A DNA stretch of 64,000 nt. Source: Sphingopyxis sp. OPL5 (GTDB lineage Bacteria > Pseudomonadota > Alphaproteobacteria > Sphingomonadales > Sphingomonadaceae). The translations under genes were made by a program, and so were the position numbers. Below the pieces are notes generated by a model, which saw nothing but the letters and a program-made list of their open reading frames with translations, had not been told where the DNA came from and ran no database searches. How positions within the stretch are numbered: the stretch's first letter is position 1; each line of letters opens with the position of its first letter. Location: NCBI RefSeq assembly GCF_003797775.2, contig NZ_CP060725.1, forward strand, positions 186,001 through 250,000, written 5' to 3'. Positions 41,929 through 50,714 of the stretch are shown one piece after another.

Positions 41929-43001
41929 GTCGCGGACAATTCCGCCAGCCAGCCGTCGATCGCGGCGACCGCCTCGGCCTCGTCCATCGTCGGCGCATGG
42001 CCGACCCCCGGCACCTCGGCCAGCCGCGCCCGCGGCAGTTCGGCCGCCATCTTCTCGGCCGCGCCGCGCGCGAGGATATCGGACAGTTCGCCGCGCAGCA
42101 CGAGCAGCGGAATCCCGTCGAGCGCGCGATAGGCGGGCCACAGGTCGATCCCGGCATCGCCGCCGTTCGGCACGCGCAGCGGCGCCGCGATCTGCTTGTC
42201 GTAATCGGTGACGATCCGGCCCTCGGCGGTCAGCCGGTGGGTGCGCTTGGTCAGCCGCAACCAGTCGTGGATTTCGTAACCGGGGTAAACCGCGCCGTTG
42301 AGTTCGCTCACCGCCCGCGCCGCGTGGATCCACGTCGGCTGGCTGCCGCCGGACCCGATATAGTCGCGAATGCGTTCGAGCCCCGCGAGTTCGAGTTCGG
42401 GGCCGACGTCATTGAGGACGGCGCCGACCAGCCGTCCCGGCTGGGTCGCCGCGAGCAGCATCGAGACGAGCCCGCCGAGTGAGGTCCCGACGGTCGCAAA
42501 ACGATCGACCTTCAGGTCATCGAGCAGCGCGATGACGTCCTGGACATAGGTCAGCGGGACATAGGTCATCGGATCCTTGGCATAGGCGCTCTCGCCCCGG
42601 CCGCGAAACTCGACGGCAACGACGCGGCGATATTGCGCCAGATGCGGTGCGAGCTGTTCGAAATCGCGGGCGTTGCGGGCCAGGCCGGGCAGACACAGGA
42701 TCGGCGGCGCATCCGCCGCGTCGGCGGGGCCGGCATAGACACGCGCGTGCAGCCGCACCCCGTCGAGCGACCACCAATAATGGTCCGACCAGTCGCGGCG
42801 CCCGTCACCGCGAATATCCTGCTTGACCGAAATACCGGCTTCCCTTCTTCGCCTGCCGCGCGCCCGCGGATTCGCGCCATCTATCGCCAACCCGGCGCGG
42901 CCGCGCAAGCGATGCTTGGTCCTCGGCTTGCCGCCCCAAGTTTTCACCGATAAGAGGTTGGGGCAATGCAGCGACCGCTTCCCGACATCACCCTCGTCCA
43001 T
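41925..43001 (-). CDS. Alpha/beta hydrolase
   Basis: Up to 358 residues from the ATG at 43001; the conserved domain begins only near residue 72 (DHYWWSLDGVRLHAR), so a later non-ATG start is possible. The oxyanion region is LCLPGLARNARDFE, the nucleophile elbow GTSLGG, and the His is in GVGHAPTMDE; an Asp near LRGELSDIL completes the likely triad. RFRGRGESAYAKDP-type sequence is shared with esterase and haloalkane-dehalogenase-like members. The substrate is unknown. It overlaps the glycosyltransferase start by 4 nt and is divergent from astD. Confidence 0.85.
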   Translation of the reverse strand: MDEGDVGKRSLHCPNLLSVKTWGGKPRTKHRLRGRAGLAIDGANPRARGRRRREAGISVKQDIRGDGRRDWSDHYWWSLDGVRLHARVYAGPADAADAPPILCLPGLARNARDFEQLAPHLAQYRRVVAVEFRGRGESAYAKDPMTYVPLTYVQDVIALLDDLKVDRFATVGTSLGGLVSMLLAATQPGRLVGAVLNDVGPELELAGLERIRDYIGSGGSQPTWIHAARAVSELNGAVYPGYEIHDWLRLTKRTHRLTAEGRIVTDYDKQIAAPLRVPNGGDAGIDLWPAYRALDGIPLLVLRGELSDILARGAAEKMAAELPRARLAEVPGVGHAPTMDEAEAVAAIDGWLAELSAT

Positions 43002-43036
43002 CCCCGCAAAGACCGCCGGGCGCGGTGCATGACGTC

Positions 43037-44482
43037 ATGACGGCGGAGCTCGTCAGCCACGAACCGGCGACCGGCGACGAAATCTGGCGCCGCGCAATCA
43101 GCGACGTCGATCATGAGGTCGAAATCGGCCGCCGCGCCTGGCCCGAATGGGCGGCAAAGCCCCTCACCTTCCGCACCGAAACGCTGCGCCGCTTCGCCGA
43201 CCGGGTGAAGGCCGAGGCCGAGACGCTGGCGACGTTGATCTCGCGCGAAACCGGCAAGCCGCTCTGGGAAGCGCGCACCGAGGTGGAATCGGTCGCGAAC
43301 AAGGTCAATATTTCGATCAACGCCTATGCCGAGCGCACCCCGAACCGCCGCATCGAGGGTGCGATGGGGCTGCGCAACGCGGTACGCCACAAACCGCACG
43401 GGCTGCTCGCGGTGCTCGGCCCCTATAATTTCCCCGCGCACCTGCCCAACGGCCATATCGTCCCGGCGTTGATCGCGGGCAATTCGATCGTCTTCAAGCC
43501 GTCCGAGAAAACGCCCGCGACCGGCGCGATGCTCGTCGACCTGTTCCACAGCGCCGGCGTGCCGAAGGAAGTGCTGCGTCTCGTCATCGGCGGCCCCGAC
43601 GAGGGCAAGGCGCTCGCCGGCCATGCGGGCATCGACGGACTGTTGTTCACCGGGTCGGCGCGCACCGGGCTCGCACTCAACCGCCAGTTCGCCAACCGCC
43701 CCGACAAGATCCTCGCGCTCGAAATGGGCGGCAACAATCCGGTCGTGGTCTGGGACACCCCCGACCTCCACACCGCCGCGATCCTCGTCGTCCAATCGGC
43801 CTTCCTCAGCGCCGGGCAGCGTTGCACCAACGCGCGCCGCCTGATCGTCAAGGACAGCATGGCCGAGCGGCTGGTCGAGGAGGTGCGCAAGCTGACCGGG
43901 CGGCTGATCGTCGACGAACCCTTCGCCACCCCGCCGCCCTATATGGGGCCGGTGATCGACAATGAGGCCGCCGACGGCCTGACCGAGAGCTTCCTGATCC
44001 TGATGTCGAACGGCGGCAAGGTGATCCGCCACATGACCCGCCCGGTGCAGGGCCGCCCCTTCCTCACCCCCGGCATAATCGACGTTACCGACATGCCCGA
44101 GCGCCCCGACATCGAATTGTTTGGCCCCCTGCTGCAAGTCGTCCGCGTCGACAGTTTCGAGGCCGCGATCGCCGAAGCGAACAACACCGCCTTCGGCCTG
44201 TCGGCGGCGTTGATCGGTGGCTCGCCACAGCTGTACGACCAGTTCTGGGCCAACGCCCGCGCGGGTGTCATCAACTGGAACCGTCCGACCAACGGCGCTT
44301 CGTCGGCGGCGCCCTTCGGCGGCGTCGGCCTGTCGGGCAATCATCGCCCGAGCGCTTTTTATGCCGCGGACTATTGCGCCTATCCGGTCGCGAGCAGCGA
44401 AAGCGACGCGGTGCGCGCCTCGATCGGCGTCGGGCTGCGCGATCCCGAGGAATCGCAGCTGGTGACCAAGAAATATCTCTGA
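43037..44482 (+). CDS. astD: Succinylglutamate-semialdehyde dehydrogenase
   Basis: 481 residues from the ATG at 43037; a second ATG at 43025 is possible. The AstD pattern is strong: GPYNFPAHLPNGHIVPAL, ALEMGGNNPVVVWD with the general-base Glu, SAGQRCTNARRL with the catalytic Cys, and NWNRPTNGASSAAPFGGVGLSGNHRPSA. AstD oxidises N-succinylglutamate semialdehyde in the AST arginine degradation pathway. No other ast gene is adjacent, so the other genes must lie elsewhere or the enzyme serves another semialdehyde. Confidence 0.9.
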   Translation: MTAELVSHEPATGDEIWRRAISDVDHEVEIGRRAWPEWAAKPLTFRTETLRRFADRVKAEAETLATLISRETGKPLWEARTEVESVANKVNISINAYAERTPNRRIEGAMGLRNAVRHKPHGLLAVLGPYNFPAHLPNGHIVPALIAGNSIVFKPSEKTPATGAMLVDLFHSAGVPKEVLRLVIGGPDEGKALAGHAGIDGLLFTGSARTGLALNRQFANRPDKILALEMGGNNPVVVWDTPDLHTAAILVVQSAFLSAGQRCTNARRLIVKDSMAERLVEEVRKLTGRLIVDEPFATPPPYMGPVIDNEAADGLTESFLILMSNGGKVIRHMTRPVQGRPFLTPGIIDVTDMPERPDIELFGPLLQVVRVDSFEAAIAEANNTAFGLSAALIGGSPQLYDQFWANARAGVINWNRPTNGASSAAPFGGVGLSGNHRPSAFYAADYCAYPVASSESDAVRASIGVGLRDPEESQLVTKKYL

Positions 44483-44487
44483 AAGCG

Positions 44488-44564
44488 CGTCATTGCGAGC
44501 GAAGCGAAGCAATCCAGAGCAGGCGTAAACCGCTCTGGATTGCTTCGCTACGCTCGCAATGACG
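44488..44564. repeat. Family 1 palindrome, compact empty copy
   Basis: Two 32-bp inverted arms (44488-44519 and 44533-44564), differing at one position, around a 13-bp centre. They begin CGTCATTGCGAG and end CTCGCAATGACG. It lies 6 bp after the astD stop. It is the clearest gene-less copy of the arms that flank GIY-YIG unit A. Confidence 0.9.
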
Positions 44565-44653
44565 AAGGGCTGGGAAGCGGGGTCAATTTTACCTTCATCG
44601 CCGTCAATAAAGGCTGCTTTGCCAAGCGGGCGGTCGCGGCCCATCTACGCTTT

Positions 44654-45442
44654 ATGGAAAAGACTCCCCCTCCTGTTGGCAAGCTTTGGCTCGTCGGCGC
44701 CGGTCCCGGCGATCCCGACCTGCTGACGCTGCGCGCCGCGCGGTTGCTCGAAAGCGCCGACCTGGTCGTCCATGACGGGCTGGTCGGCGACGGAGTGCTC
44801 GCGCTGATCCCGCCGCATGTCGAGCGGATCAGCGTCGCCAAGCAGCGCAGCCGCCACACGATGAAGCAGGAACTGATCAACGACCTGCTCGTCCGCGAAA
44901 CGCTGGCCGGCAAGCAGGTCGTGCGCCTGAAAGGCGGCGATCCGTTCATTTTCGGTCGCGGCGGTGAAGAACTCGATGCAGCGCGCGAAGCCGGCGTCGC
45001 CTGCGAAGTCGTGCCAGGCATCACCGCCGCAGCTGGCTGCGCCGCGCAGGCCGGCCTTCCGCTCACCCATCGCGACGATGCGAGCGCGGTCAGCTTCGTC
45101 GCGGGCCAGTGCAAGGACCTCAGCGATCAGGACTGGTCGGGACTTGCCGGGCATGGCCGTACCCTCGTCATCTACATGGGCCTCGCGACCGCCAGCGCGA
45201 TCGCCGACAAGCTGATCGCCGATGGTGTTTCGCCGGGCCTGCCCGTCGCGGTGATCGAGCGCGGCACGACCGCCGACGCACGCGTGCTGCGTACCCTGCT
45301 CACCGACCTCGGCGACCTCGTCGTTCGCGAAAAGGTCGCCAGCCCCGCGCTCATCATCGTCGGCAAGGTCGCGGCGCGCGCCGACGCGCTCGACTGCCTC
45401 GGCGCGCCCGGCGTCGCCGCTTTAACAGGAAATCTCGCATGA
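44654..45442 (+). CDS. cobA: Uroporphyrinogen-III C-methyltransferase
   Basis: 262 residues from the ATG at 44654. LWLVGAGPGDPDLLTLRAARLL is the signature start, with VVHDGLV, GKQVVRLKGGDPFIFGRGGEE and VVPGITAAAGCAAQAGLPLTHRD following. It adds two methyl groups from S-adenosylmethionine to uroporphyrinogen III to give precorrin-2, the route to siroheme. Its stop overlaps the DUF2849 start by 4 nt and cysI follows, so it supplies siroheme for the sulfite reductase of the same operon. No CysG oxidase/chelatase domain is fused. Confidence 0.93.
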   Translation: MEKTPPPVGKLWLVGAGPGDPDLLTLRAARLLESADLVVHDGLVGDGVLALIPPHVERISVAKQRSRHTMKQELINDLLVRETLAGKQVVRLKGGDPFIFGRGGEELDAAREAGVACEVVPGITAAAGCAAQAGLPLTHRDDASAVSFVAGQCKDLSDQDWSGLAGHGRTLVIYMGLATASAIADKLIADGVSPGLPVAVIERGTTADARVLRTLLTDLGDLVVREKVASPALIIVGKVAARADALDCLGAPGVAALTGNLA

Positions 45443-45735
45443 AACTGCTCACGGGCAATGATTTGAAGACCGGGTTCGTTACCTGGTGGACCGGCAGCGA
45501 CTGGTCGCTGCACATCGAGGACGCCGCCGATGTCGGCGAGCATGGCGAAGCGACCCTCGCCGCCGAGGAAGGCGCCCGCCGCGTCAACGCGCCCTATATC
45601 ATCAACGGCGAAGCGACCGCCGAAGGCCCGCGCCCTGCGCATATCAAGGACCGCATCCGCGCGCTCGGCCCCACCGTGCGCCCCGACCTGACACTGAAAC
45701 CCGCCGATCCCGCGGCCGGCGACTGGGTGATCTGA
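45439..45735 (+). CDS. DUF2849 protein
   Basis: 98 residues, start overlapping the cobA stop (ATGA). MKLLTGNDLKTGFVTWW, GEATLAAEEGARRVNAPYIIN and PAHIKDRIRALGPTVRPDL match DUF2849, a small family found almost only between cobA and cysI in alphaproteobacteria. A role in sulfite reductase assembly or electron transfer has been suggested from context, but there is no direct evidence here. Only 1 bp separates it from cysI. Confidence 0.88.
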   Translation: MKLLTGNDLKTGFVTWWTGSDWSLHIEDAADVGEHGEATLAAEEGARRVNAPYIINGEATAEGPRPAHIKDRIRALGPTVRPDLTLKPADPAAGDWVI

Positions 45736-45736
45736 C

Positions 45737-47368
45737 ATGTATAAATATGACGAATATGACCATGCGATGGTCGCCGCCCGCGTTGCCGAATTTTCGGATC
45801 AGGTGAAGCGCCGCCTGGCGGGGGAAATCACCGAAGACCAGTTCAAGCCGCTGCGCCTGATGAACGGGCTCTATCTCCAGCTTCATGCCTATATGCTGCG
45901 CGTCGCGGTGCCTTACGGGACGCTCGACGGGCGCCAGATGCGCATGCTCGCGCATATCGCGCGCAAGTACGACCGCGACTACGGCCATTTCACCACCCGC
46001 CAGAATATCCAGTATAACTGGATCAAGCTGGAGGACGCGCCCGCGATTCTCGAAGATCTCGCGTCGGTCGAGATGCATGCAATCCAGACGAGCGGCAATT
46101 GCATCCGCAATATCAGCTCGGACCAATGGGCGGGCGCCGCCGCCGACGAGATCACCGATCCGCGGCCCTGGGCCGAGCTGCTCCGCCAATGGTCGAGCTT
46201 CCACCCCGAATTCAGCTATTTGCCGCGCAAGTTCAAGATCGCGGTGATCGCGGCCGACGAGGACCGCGCCGCGATGCGCCTGCACGACATCGGCATCCAG
46301 ATCGTCGAGAAGGACGGGGTCCACGGCGCCGCCTTCTACGTCGGCGGCGGCATGGGCCGCACCCCGATGATCGCGCCGCTGATCAAGGATTTCGTGCCGC
46401 TCGACGATATGCTGAGCTATGCCGAGGCCTGCCTGCGCGTGTACAACCGCTACGGCCGCCGCGACAATATCTACAAGGCGCGGATCAAGATCCTGATCCA
46501 CGAACTGGGCGCCGACGAATATCGCCGTCAGGTCGAGGAAGAGTTCGTCCATGTAAAGGCGCTGGGAATCGACCCGCCGAAGGCCGAGTTCGACCGCATC
46601 GCGAAGCAATTCGTGTCGCCACCGCTCGACGCGTCGGCACCCGACGCGATCGACCGCAGCGATCCCGATTTCGCCGTGTGGGTCGACCAGAATGTCGCCG
46701 CACACAAGGTGCCGGGCCATGCGATCGTCAACATCAGCCTGAAGCCCGTCGGCGGCATTCCCGGCGACGCATCGTCGGCGCAGATCGACCTGATGGCCGA
46801 CCTGGCCGAACAATATAGCCATGACGAACTGCGCGTGACGCACGCGCAGAACATCGTGCTGCCGCACGTCCGCAAGGCCGATCTGTACGCGATCTGGCAG
46901 GCGCTCGACGCCGCAGGGCTGGCGACGCCGAACCTCGACCTGATCAGCGACATCATCGCCTGCCCCGGGCTCGATTATTGCAGCCTGGCCAATGCGCGCT
47001 CGATTCCGGTCGCGCAGAAGATCGCGACGCGCTTTTCGGACCTTGGCCGTCAGAAGGAACTCGGCGAGCTCAAGCTTAAGATTTCGGGCTGCATCAACGC
47101 CTGTGGCCACCACCATGCCGGGCACATCGGCATCCTGGGGGTCGACCGCAAGGGCACCGAAAATTACCAGTTGTCGCTCGGCGGATCGGGCGCGGAGGAC
47201 GTCAGCCTCGGCACGATTACCGGCCCCGGTTTCGATGAGGACGGCATCGTCGACGCCGTCGAACGCGTCACCGACAAATATCTGGCCGAACGGGCCGAAG
47301 GCGAGCGCTTCGTCGACACCTATCGCCGTATCGGCATGGCCCCGTTCAAGGAGGCGATCTATGGTTGA
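45737..47368 (+). CDS. cysI: Sulfite/nitrite reductase, siroheme [4Fe-4S] subunit
   Basis: 543 residues. Two ferredoxin-like half-domains and the cofactor motif are visible: C409 and C415 in ACPGLDYCSLAN, and C452 and C456 in GCINACGHHH, the C-x5-C / C-x3-C set that holds the coupled siroheme and 4Fe-4S cluster. TTRQNIQYNWIKL and QTSGNCIRNI form the substrate and siroheme pocket. It reduces sulfite to sulfide with six electrons. It lacks a neighbouring CysJ flavoprotein, so ferredoxin may be the donor, as in other alphaproteobacteria. Its end overlaps the DUF934 gene by 8 nt. Confidence 0.93.
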   Translation: MYKYDEYDHAMVAARVAEFSDQVKRRLAGEITEDQFKPLRLMNGLYLQLHAYMLRVAVPYGTLDGRQMRMLAHIARKYDRDYGHFTTRQNIQYNWIKLEDAPAILEDLASVEMHAIQTSGNCIRNISSDQWAGAAADEITDPRPWAELLRQWSSFHPEFSYLPRKFKIAVIAADEDRAAMRLHDIGIQIVEKDGVHGAAFYVGGGMGRTPMIAPLIKDFVPLDDMLSYAEACLRVYNRYGRRDNIYKARIKILIHELGADEYRRQVEEEFVHVKALGIDPPKAEFDRIAKQFVSPPLDASAPDAIDRSDPDFAVWVDQNVAAHKVPGHAIVNISLKPVGGIPGDASSAQIDLMADLAEQYSHDELRVTHAQNIVLPHVRKADLYAIWQALDAAGLATPNLDLISDIIACPGLDYCSLANARSIPVAQKIATRFSDLGRQKELGELKLKISGCINACGHHHAGHIGILGVDRKGTENYQLSLGGSGAEDVSLGTITGPGFDEDGIVDAVERVTDKYLAERAEGERFVDTYRRIGMAPFKEAIYG

Positions 47369-47774
47369 GCATGTGCACGCCGACGGCGAAGAACCCGCCG
47401 TCACCCTCGACGCCTTTCTGTCGCAGTCGAACGCGACCGCGGTGCGCCTCGAACCCGACGAGGATGCGCGCGCGCTGATCCCCCATCTCGACCGGCTCGC
47501 GCTGATCGAGGTCGCCTTCCCGAAATTCCGCGACGGCCGCGGCTATTCGTCGGCGCGCATCCTGCGCGAGGCGGGCTATGTCGGCGAACTGCGCGCGCAG
47601 GGCGACGTGCTGGTCGACCAGATCGCCTATATGAAGCGCTGCGGTTTCGACAGCTTCGCCGCCGAAAAAGACCTCAACCCCGCCGATGTCGAAGCGGCGC
47701 TGGCGCGCTGGCCCGAACATTATCAGGGCGCCGCCGACGGCGCGGTGCCGATCTGGAAGCTGAGGCATGGCTGA
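47361..47774 (+). CDS. DUF934 protein of the sulfate assimilation operon
   Basis: 137 residues, starting at the ATG at 47361 inside the end of cysI. LIEVAFPKFRDGRGYSSARI, ILREAGYVGELRAQGDVLVDQ and MKRCGFDSF are the DUF934 signature. The family is encoded between cysI and cysH in many proteobacteria and is presumed to help sulfite reductase, possibly as an electron-transfer or assembly partner. It overlaps cysH by 8 nt, so the three are translationally coupled. Confidence 0.9.
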   Translation: MVEHVHADGEEPAVTLDAFLSQSNATAVRLEPDEDARALIPHLDRLALIEVAFPKFRDGRGYSSARILREAGYVGELRAQGDVLVDQIAYMKRCGFDSFAAEKDLNPADVEAALARWPEHYQGAADGAVPIWKLRHG

Positions 47775-48558
47775 AGTGAGGAATTCTCCGGACGACCGCT
47801 CCCGCGACCGGATCGACGTGGCGCCGCGTTTCACGCAGGCCGACGTCATTCGCCTGAACAACCTGTTCCGCGGCCAGGACGCCGCCGAGGTGGTGACCAG
47901 CGTGATCGGGGCCGGACTGCTCGGCGAAACCGCGATCGTGTCGAGCTTCGGCGCCGAAAGCGCGGTGCTGCTCCACCTCGTGAGCCGCGCCGCGCCCGAC
48001 ATGCCGGTGCTGTTCCTCGACACCGGCAAGCATTTCCCCGAAACGCTGGCGTACCGCGACGAACTCGCGGCGCGGCTGGGCCTCAATATCGTCAACCTGA
48101 CCCCGGATGCCGCGGACCTGACGGCGAAGGACGCGACCGAATTGCGCTGGTCCTACGACCCCGACGGTTGCTGCGAAATCCGCAAGGTCAAGCCGCTCGA
48201 AAAGGCGATGACCAATTTCGACGCCTCGATCACCGGGCGCAAGGGGTTCCAGTCCTCGACGCGCACCGGCCTGCCGCGATTCGAACTCGATGGGTCGACC
48301 GGCCGCCTGAAGTTCAACCCGCTCGCCAACTGGACGCGCGCCGACCTCGACGCCTATTTCGAAGCGCACGACCTGCCACGCCACCCGCTCGAAGCCGAGG
48401 GCTATCCGTCGATCGGCTGCTCGCCCTGCACGTCGAAGGTCCTGCCGGGCGAAGACCCGCGCTCGGGCCGCTGGCGCGGCTGGGACAAGACCGAATGCGG
48501 CATCCACGAAGTGGTGTCGCCGATCGACGACGATCCGGCGAACGACCCGGCGTTCTAG
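47767..48558 (+). CDS. cysH: Adenylyl-sulfate (APS/PAPS) reductase
   Basis: 263 residues. The N-terminal PP-loop-type SSFGAESAVLLHLV binds the nucleotide. C135-C136 in GCCEIRK and C218/C221 in IGCSPCTS are the cluster ligands of the iron-sulfur (APS-reducing) branch, absent from the E. coli-type PAPS enzyme. Catalytic C244 lies in the C-terminal ECGIH motif. It reduces APS to sulfite using thioredoxin. It is the last gene of cobA-DUF2849-cysI-DUF934-cysH. Confidence 0.92.
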   Translation: MAEVRNSPDDRSRDRIDVAPRFTQADVIRLNNLFRGQDAAEVVTSVIGAGLLGETAIVSSFGAESAVLLHLVSRAAPDMPVLFLDTGKHFPETLAYRDELAARLGLNIVNLTPDAADLTAKDATELRWSYDPDGCCEIRKVKPLEKAMTNFDASITGRKGFQSSTRTGLPRFELDGSTGRLKFNPLANWTRADLDAYFEAHDLPRHPLEAEGYPSIGCSPCTSKVLPGEDPRSGRWRGWDKTECGIHEVVSPIDDDPANDPAF

Positions 48559-48563
48559 AATCT

Positions 48564-48942
48564 CGTCATCCCAGCGAAAGCTGGGATCGCTGGCGTCCTG
48601 ATGCTAGCCTGCCGGCATGAGCAAGCGCGGCTGGGTATATATCATGACCAACAAGCCAGCCGGCGTTCTATACATCGGCGTAACCGCCGACCTGCCGGCT
48701 CGCATCTACCAGCATAAAACGGGGCAGGGCTCGGCCTTTTGCCGCAAATATGGACTGACGCGATTGGTGCTGGTCGAGGAGTTTTCGACCATTGGCGAAG
48801 CGATCGCGCGCGAAAAAGCGATGAAAGCATGGCAACGCCAGTGGAAAATCGAGCTGATTGAAGCGAGCAATGCCGACTGGTCCGATTTGTCGGTCGCGAT
48901 GATTTGAGAACGCCAGCGATCCCAGCTTTCGCTGGGATGACG
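48564..48942. mobile_element. GIY-YIG unit B: gene between perfect 32-bp inverted repeats
   Basis: The arm at 48564-48595 is the exact reverse complement of 48911-48942 over all 32 bp. Each arm contains its own small palindrome, CCCAGC-GAAA-GCTGGG. The 379-bp unit contains only a 96-residue GIY-YIG gene. The arm sequence differs from that of unit A except for the shared outer CGTCAT, yet the encoded proteins are homologous. It lies between the cys operon and dnaB. Confidence 0.65.
48617..48907 (+). CDS. GIY-YIG single-domain nuclease-like protein (unit B)
   Basis: 96 residues. WVYIMTNKPAGVLYIG is the GIY-YIG motif, TADLPARIYQHKTG carries the conserved Arg, EAIAREKAMKAW the Glu and EASNADW the Asn. 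It is homologous throughout to the protein of unit A (38930-39232), as the shared AIAREK and LIEA-N-W blocks show. It belongs to the YhbQ/UPF0213-like branch, for which nuclease activity on structured DNA has been proposed. The gene fills nearly all the space between its two inverted repeats. Confidence 0.88.
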   Translation: MSKRGWVYIMTNKPAGVLYIGVTADLPARIYQHKTGQGSAFCRKYGLTRLVLVEEFSTIGEAIAREKAMKAWQRQWKIELIEASNADWSDLSVAMI

Positions 48943-48957
48943 GCGGTTTAGTGGCCC

Positions 48958-50469
48958 TCACTCATAATCGTCATACGCCATGCCGTCGTCGGCCAGGTCG
49001 CTGAACTTGGTCGTCTTCGCCTCGAAGTGCATGCGGATCTTGCCGGTCGAACCGTGACGCGATTTGGCGACGATCACTTCGGCGAGGCCGAAGACGCGCT
49101 CCATTTCCGCCGCCCATTCCTCATGCTGAGCATGGATTTTGACGTCGTCGCCCTCGACCGGGCGCTTGGGTTCCTTCGCGGCGACATAATAATCCTCGCG
49201 GAACACGAAGAGCACCATGTCGGCGTCCTGTTCGATCGAGCCCGATTCGCGAAGGTCGGACAGCTGCGGGCGCTTGTCCTCGCGGCTTTCGACCTGACGG
49301 CTGAGCTGCGACAGCGCCATCACGGGAACATGAAGTTCCTTCGCCAAGGTTTTGAGACCGCGCGAAATTTCCGAAATTTCCTGGACGCGATTGTCGCCGC
49401 TTTTCGACGATCCCTGCAACAGCTGCAGATAGTCGACGATGATGAAACCGATGCCGTGGCGGCGCTGCAGGCGGCGCGCGCGGGTGCGCAGGCCGGCGAT
49501 GGTCAGGCCGGGCGTGTCGTCGATGAACAGCGGCAGCGTCTGCAGCGTCTGCGCCGCGCGGCTGAGCTGCTGGAACTGGTCCTTACTGATCTTGCCCATG
49601 CGCAGCGCCTCGCCCGACACCCCCGACTGCTCGGCGAGCACGCGCGTCGCGAGCTGGTCGGCGGACATTTCGAGGCTGAAGAAGGCCACTTTCGCGCCCA
49701 TATTCTTCTCGGGCGGAATGCCGTCCTCCTCGTCGCGGCGAAAGCGTTCGGCGGCGTTATAGGCGATGTTGGTGGCGAGCGAGGTCTTGCCCATGCCCGG
49801 ACGCCCCGCGAGGATCATCAGATCGCTGTTGTGCATGCCGCCGATCTTGGCGTTCATGCTGCCGATGCCGGTGGTGATCCCTGACAGATGGCCGCCCGAA
49901 TTGAGCGCGCGTTCGGCCGCCTGCAGTGCGACGAGGCTCGCCTGGCTGAAGCTCTTGACCGTTCCCATCTCGGCCTCGCCGCCCGCGACGCGGTAGAGCG
50001 CGGTTTCGGCTTCCTCGATCTGCGACTGCGGGTCGACGCGCTCGCTGGTGTCGAGCGCATTGTCGACGAGCACGCGGCCGACGCCGACGAGTTCGCGCAG
50101 CAGCGCGAGGTCGAAAATCTGCCGTGCGAAGTCGCGCGCGCCGATCAGCCCGGCGCCGCTGCCGGTGAGCTGCGCCAGATAGCCGGGACCACCGACCGCC
50201 TTCATCGCCTCGTCGGCCTCGAAAAAGGGCTTCAGCGTCACCGGGGTCGCGATGCTGTTGCGCTCGATCAGCGCCATCGTGTGCTGGAAGATGCGCCCGT
50301 GCAGCGGCTCGAAGAAATGGTCGGGGGTCAGCGCGACGGGCAAGTCCTCGACGACTCGGTTGTCGATCAGGATCGCACCCAGAAACGCGGCCTCGGCCTC
50401 GATATTGCGCGGCAATTGGCGGTCGTCCCCGGCGGGGGACGGGGTGGGAAACAAGGCTAACTCTGGCAT
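48958..50469 (-). CDS. dnaB: Replicative DNA helicase DnaB
   Basis: 503 residues. The N-terminal helical domain (NIEAEAAFLGAILIDNRVV, TPDHFFEPLHGRIF) binds primase. The RecA-like motor has Walker A AGRPGMGKTS, Walker B FIIVDYLQLLQG, DnaB motif H4 (QVESREDKRPQLSDLRESGSIEQDAD cut into QLSDLRESGSIEQ) and the Arg finger KSRHGSTG. It unwinds the replication fork as a hexamer. No intein or insertion is visible. The C-terminal tail is acidic. Confidence 0.96.
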   Translation of the reverse strand: MPELALFPTPSPAGDDRQLPRNIEAEAAFLGAILIDNRVVEDLPVALTPDHFFEPLHGRIFQHTMALIERNSIATPVTLKPFFEADEAMKAVGGPGYLAQLTGSGAGLIGARDFARQIFDLALLRELVGVGRVLVDNALDTSERVDPQSQIEEAETALYRVAGGEAEMGTVKSFSQASLVALQAAERALNSGGHLSGITTGIGSMNAKIGGMHNSDLMILAGRPGMGKTSLATNIAYNAAERFRRDEEDGIPPEKNMGAKVAFFSLEMSADQLATRVLAEQSGVSGEALRMGKISKDQFQQLSRAAQTLQTLPLFIDDTPGLTIAGLRTRARRLQRRHGIGFIIVDYLQLLQGSSKSGDNRVQEISEISRGLKTLAKELHVPVMALSQLSRQVESREDKRPQLSDLRESGSIEQDADMVLFVFREDYYVAAKEPKRPVEGDDVKIHAQHEEWAAEMERVFGLAEVIVAKSRHGSTGKIRMHFEAKTTKFSDLADDGMAYDDYE

Positions 50470-50575
50470 GACGTCACCATGCTACCGACACGCGGCGGGC
50501 GCAACCGGTCTTGCTTTGCACTTCGACAGAGCTGTGGGGCGCCTTGGGGATAAGTCTGGAAACCCCCTCCCGCTT

Positions 50576-50642
50576 GTGTCGAGCGAAGTCGAGACGCGTG
50601 AAGGCACGCGCTCCTTATGGGTGTCTCGACTTCGCTCGACAC
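50576..50642. repeat. Palindromic repeat, GTGTCGAG family
   Basis: Perfect 20-bp inverted arms (50576-50595 and 50623-50642) around a 27-bp centre, between the divergent dnaB and UPF0262 genes. Arm sequence starts GTGTCGAGCGAAG. It differs from family 1 and has no gene inside. Confidence 0.8.
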
Positions 50643-50714
50643 GAACGGGGATGTGGAGCGCATGGCGGATGTCCTCTTGCCCTTCATGCCCGGCCAAGTA
50701 GAAGCACCGACAGC

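Noticed and set aside
38842..44564. CRISPR array
   Set aside because: The repeats are inverted pairs dispersed over kilobases, without regular direct repeats and spacers or any cas gene.
42944..44644. Long open frames antisense to astD, and similarly antisense to the aldehyde dehydrogenase (33229-34608) and cysI (45644-47404)
   Set aside because: High-GC codon structure produces long stop-free antisense frames; their translations are Arg/Ala/His-rich with no recognisable family, while the opposite strand encodes clear enzymes.
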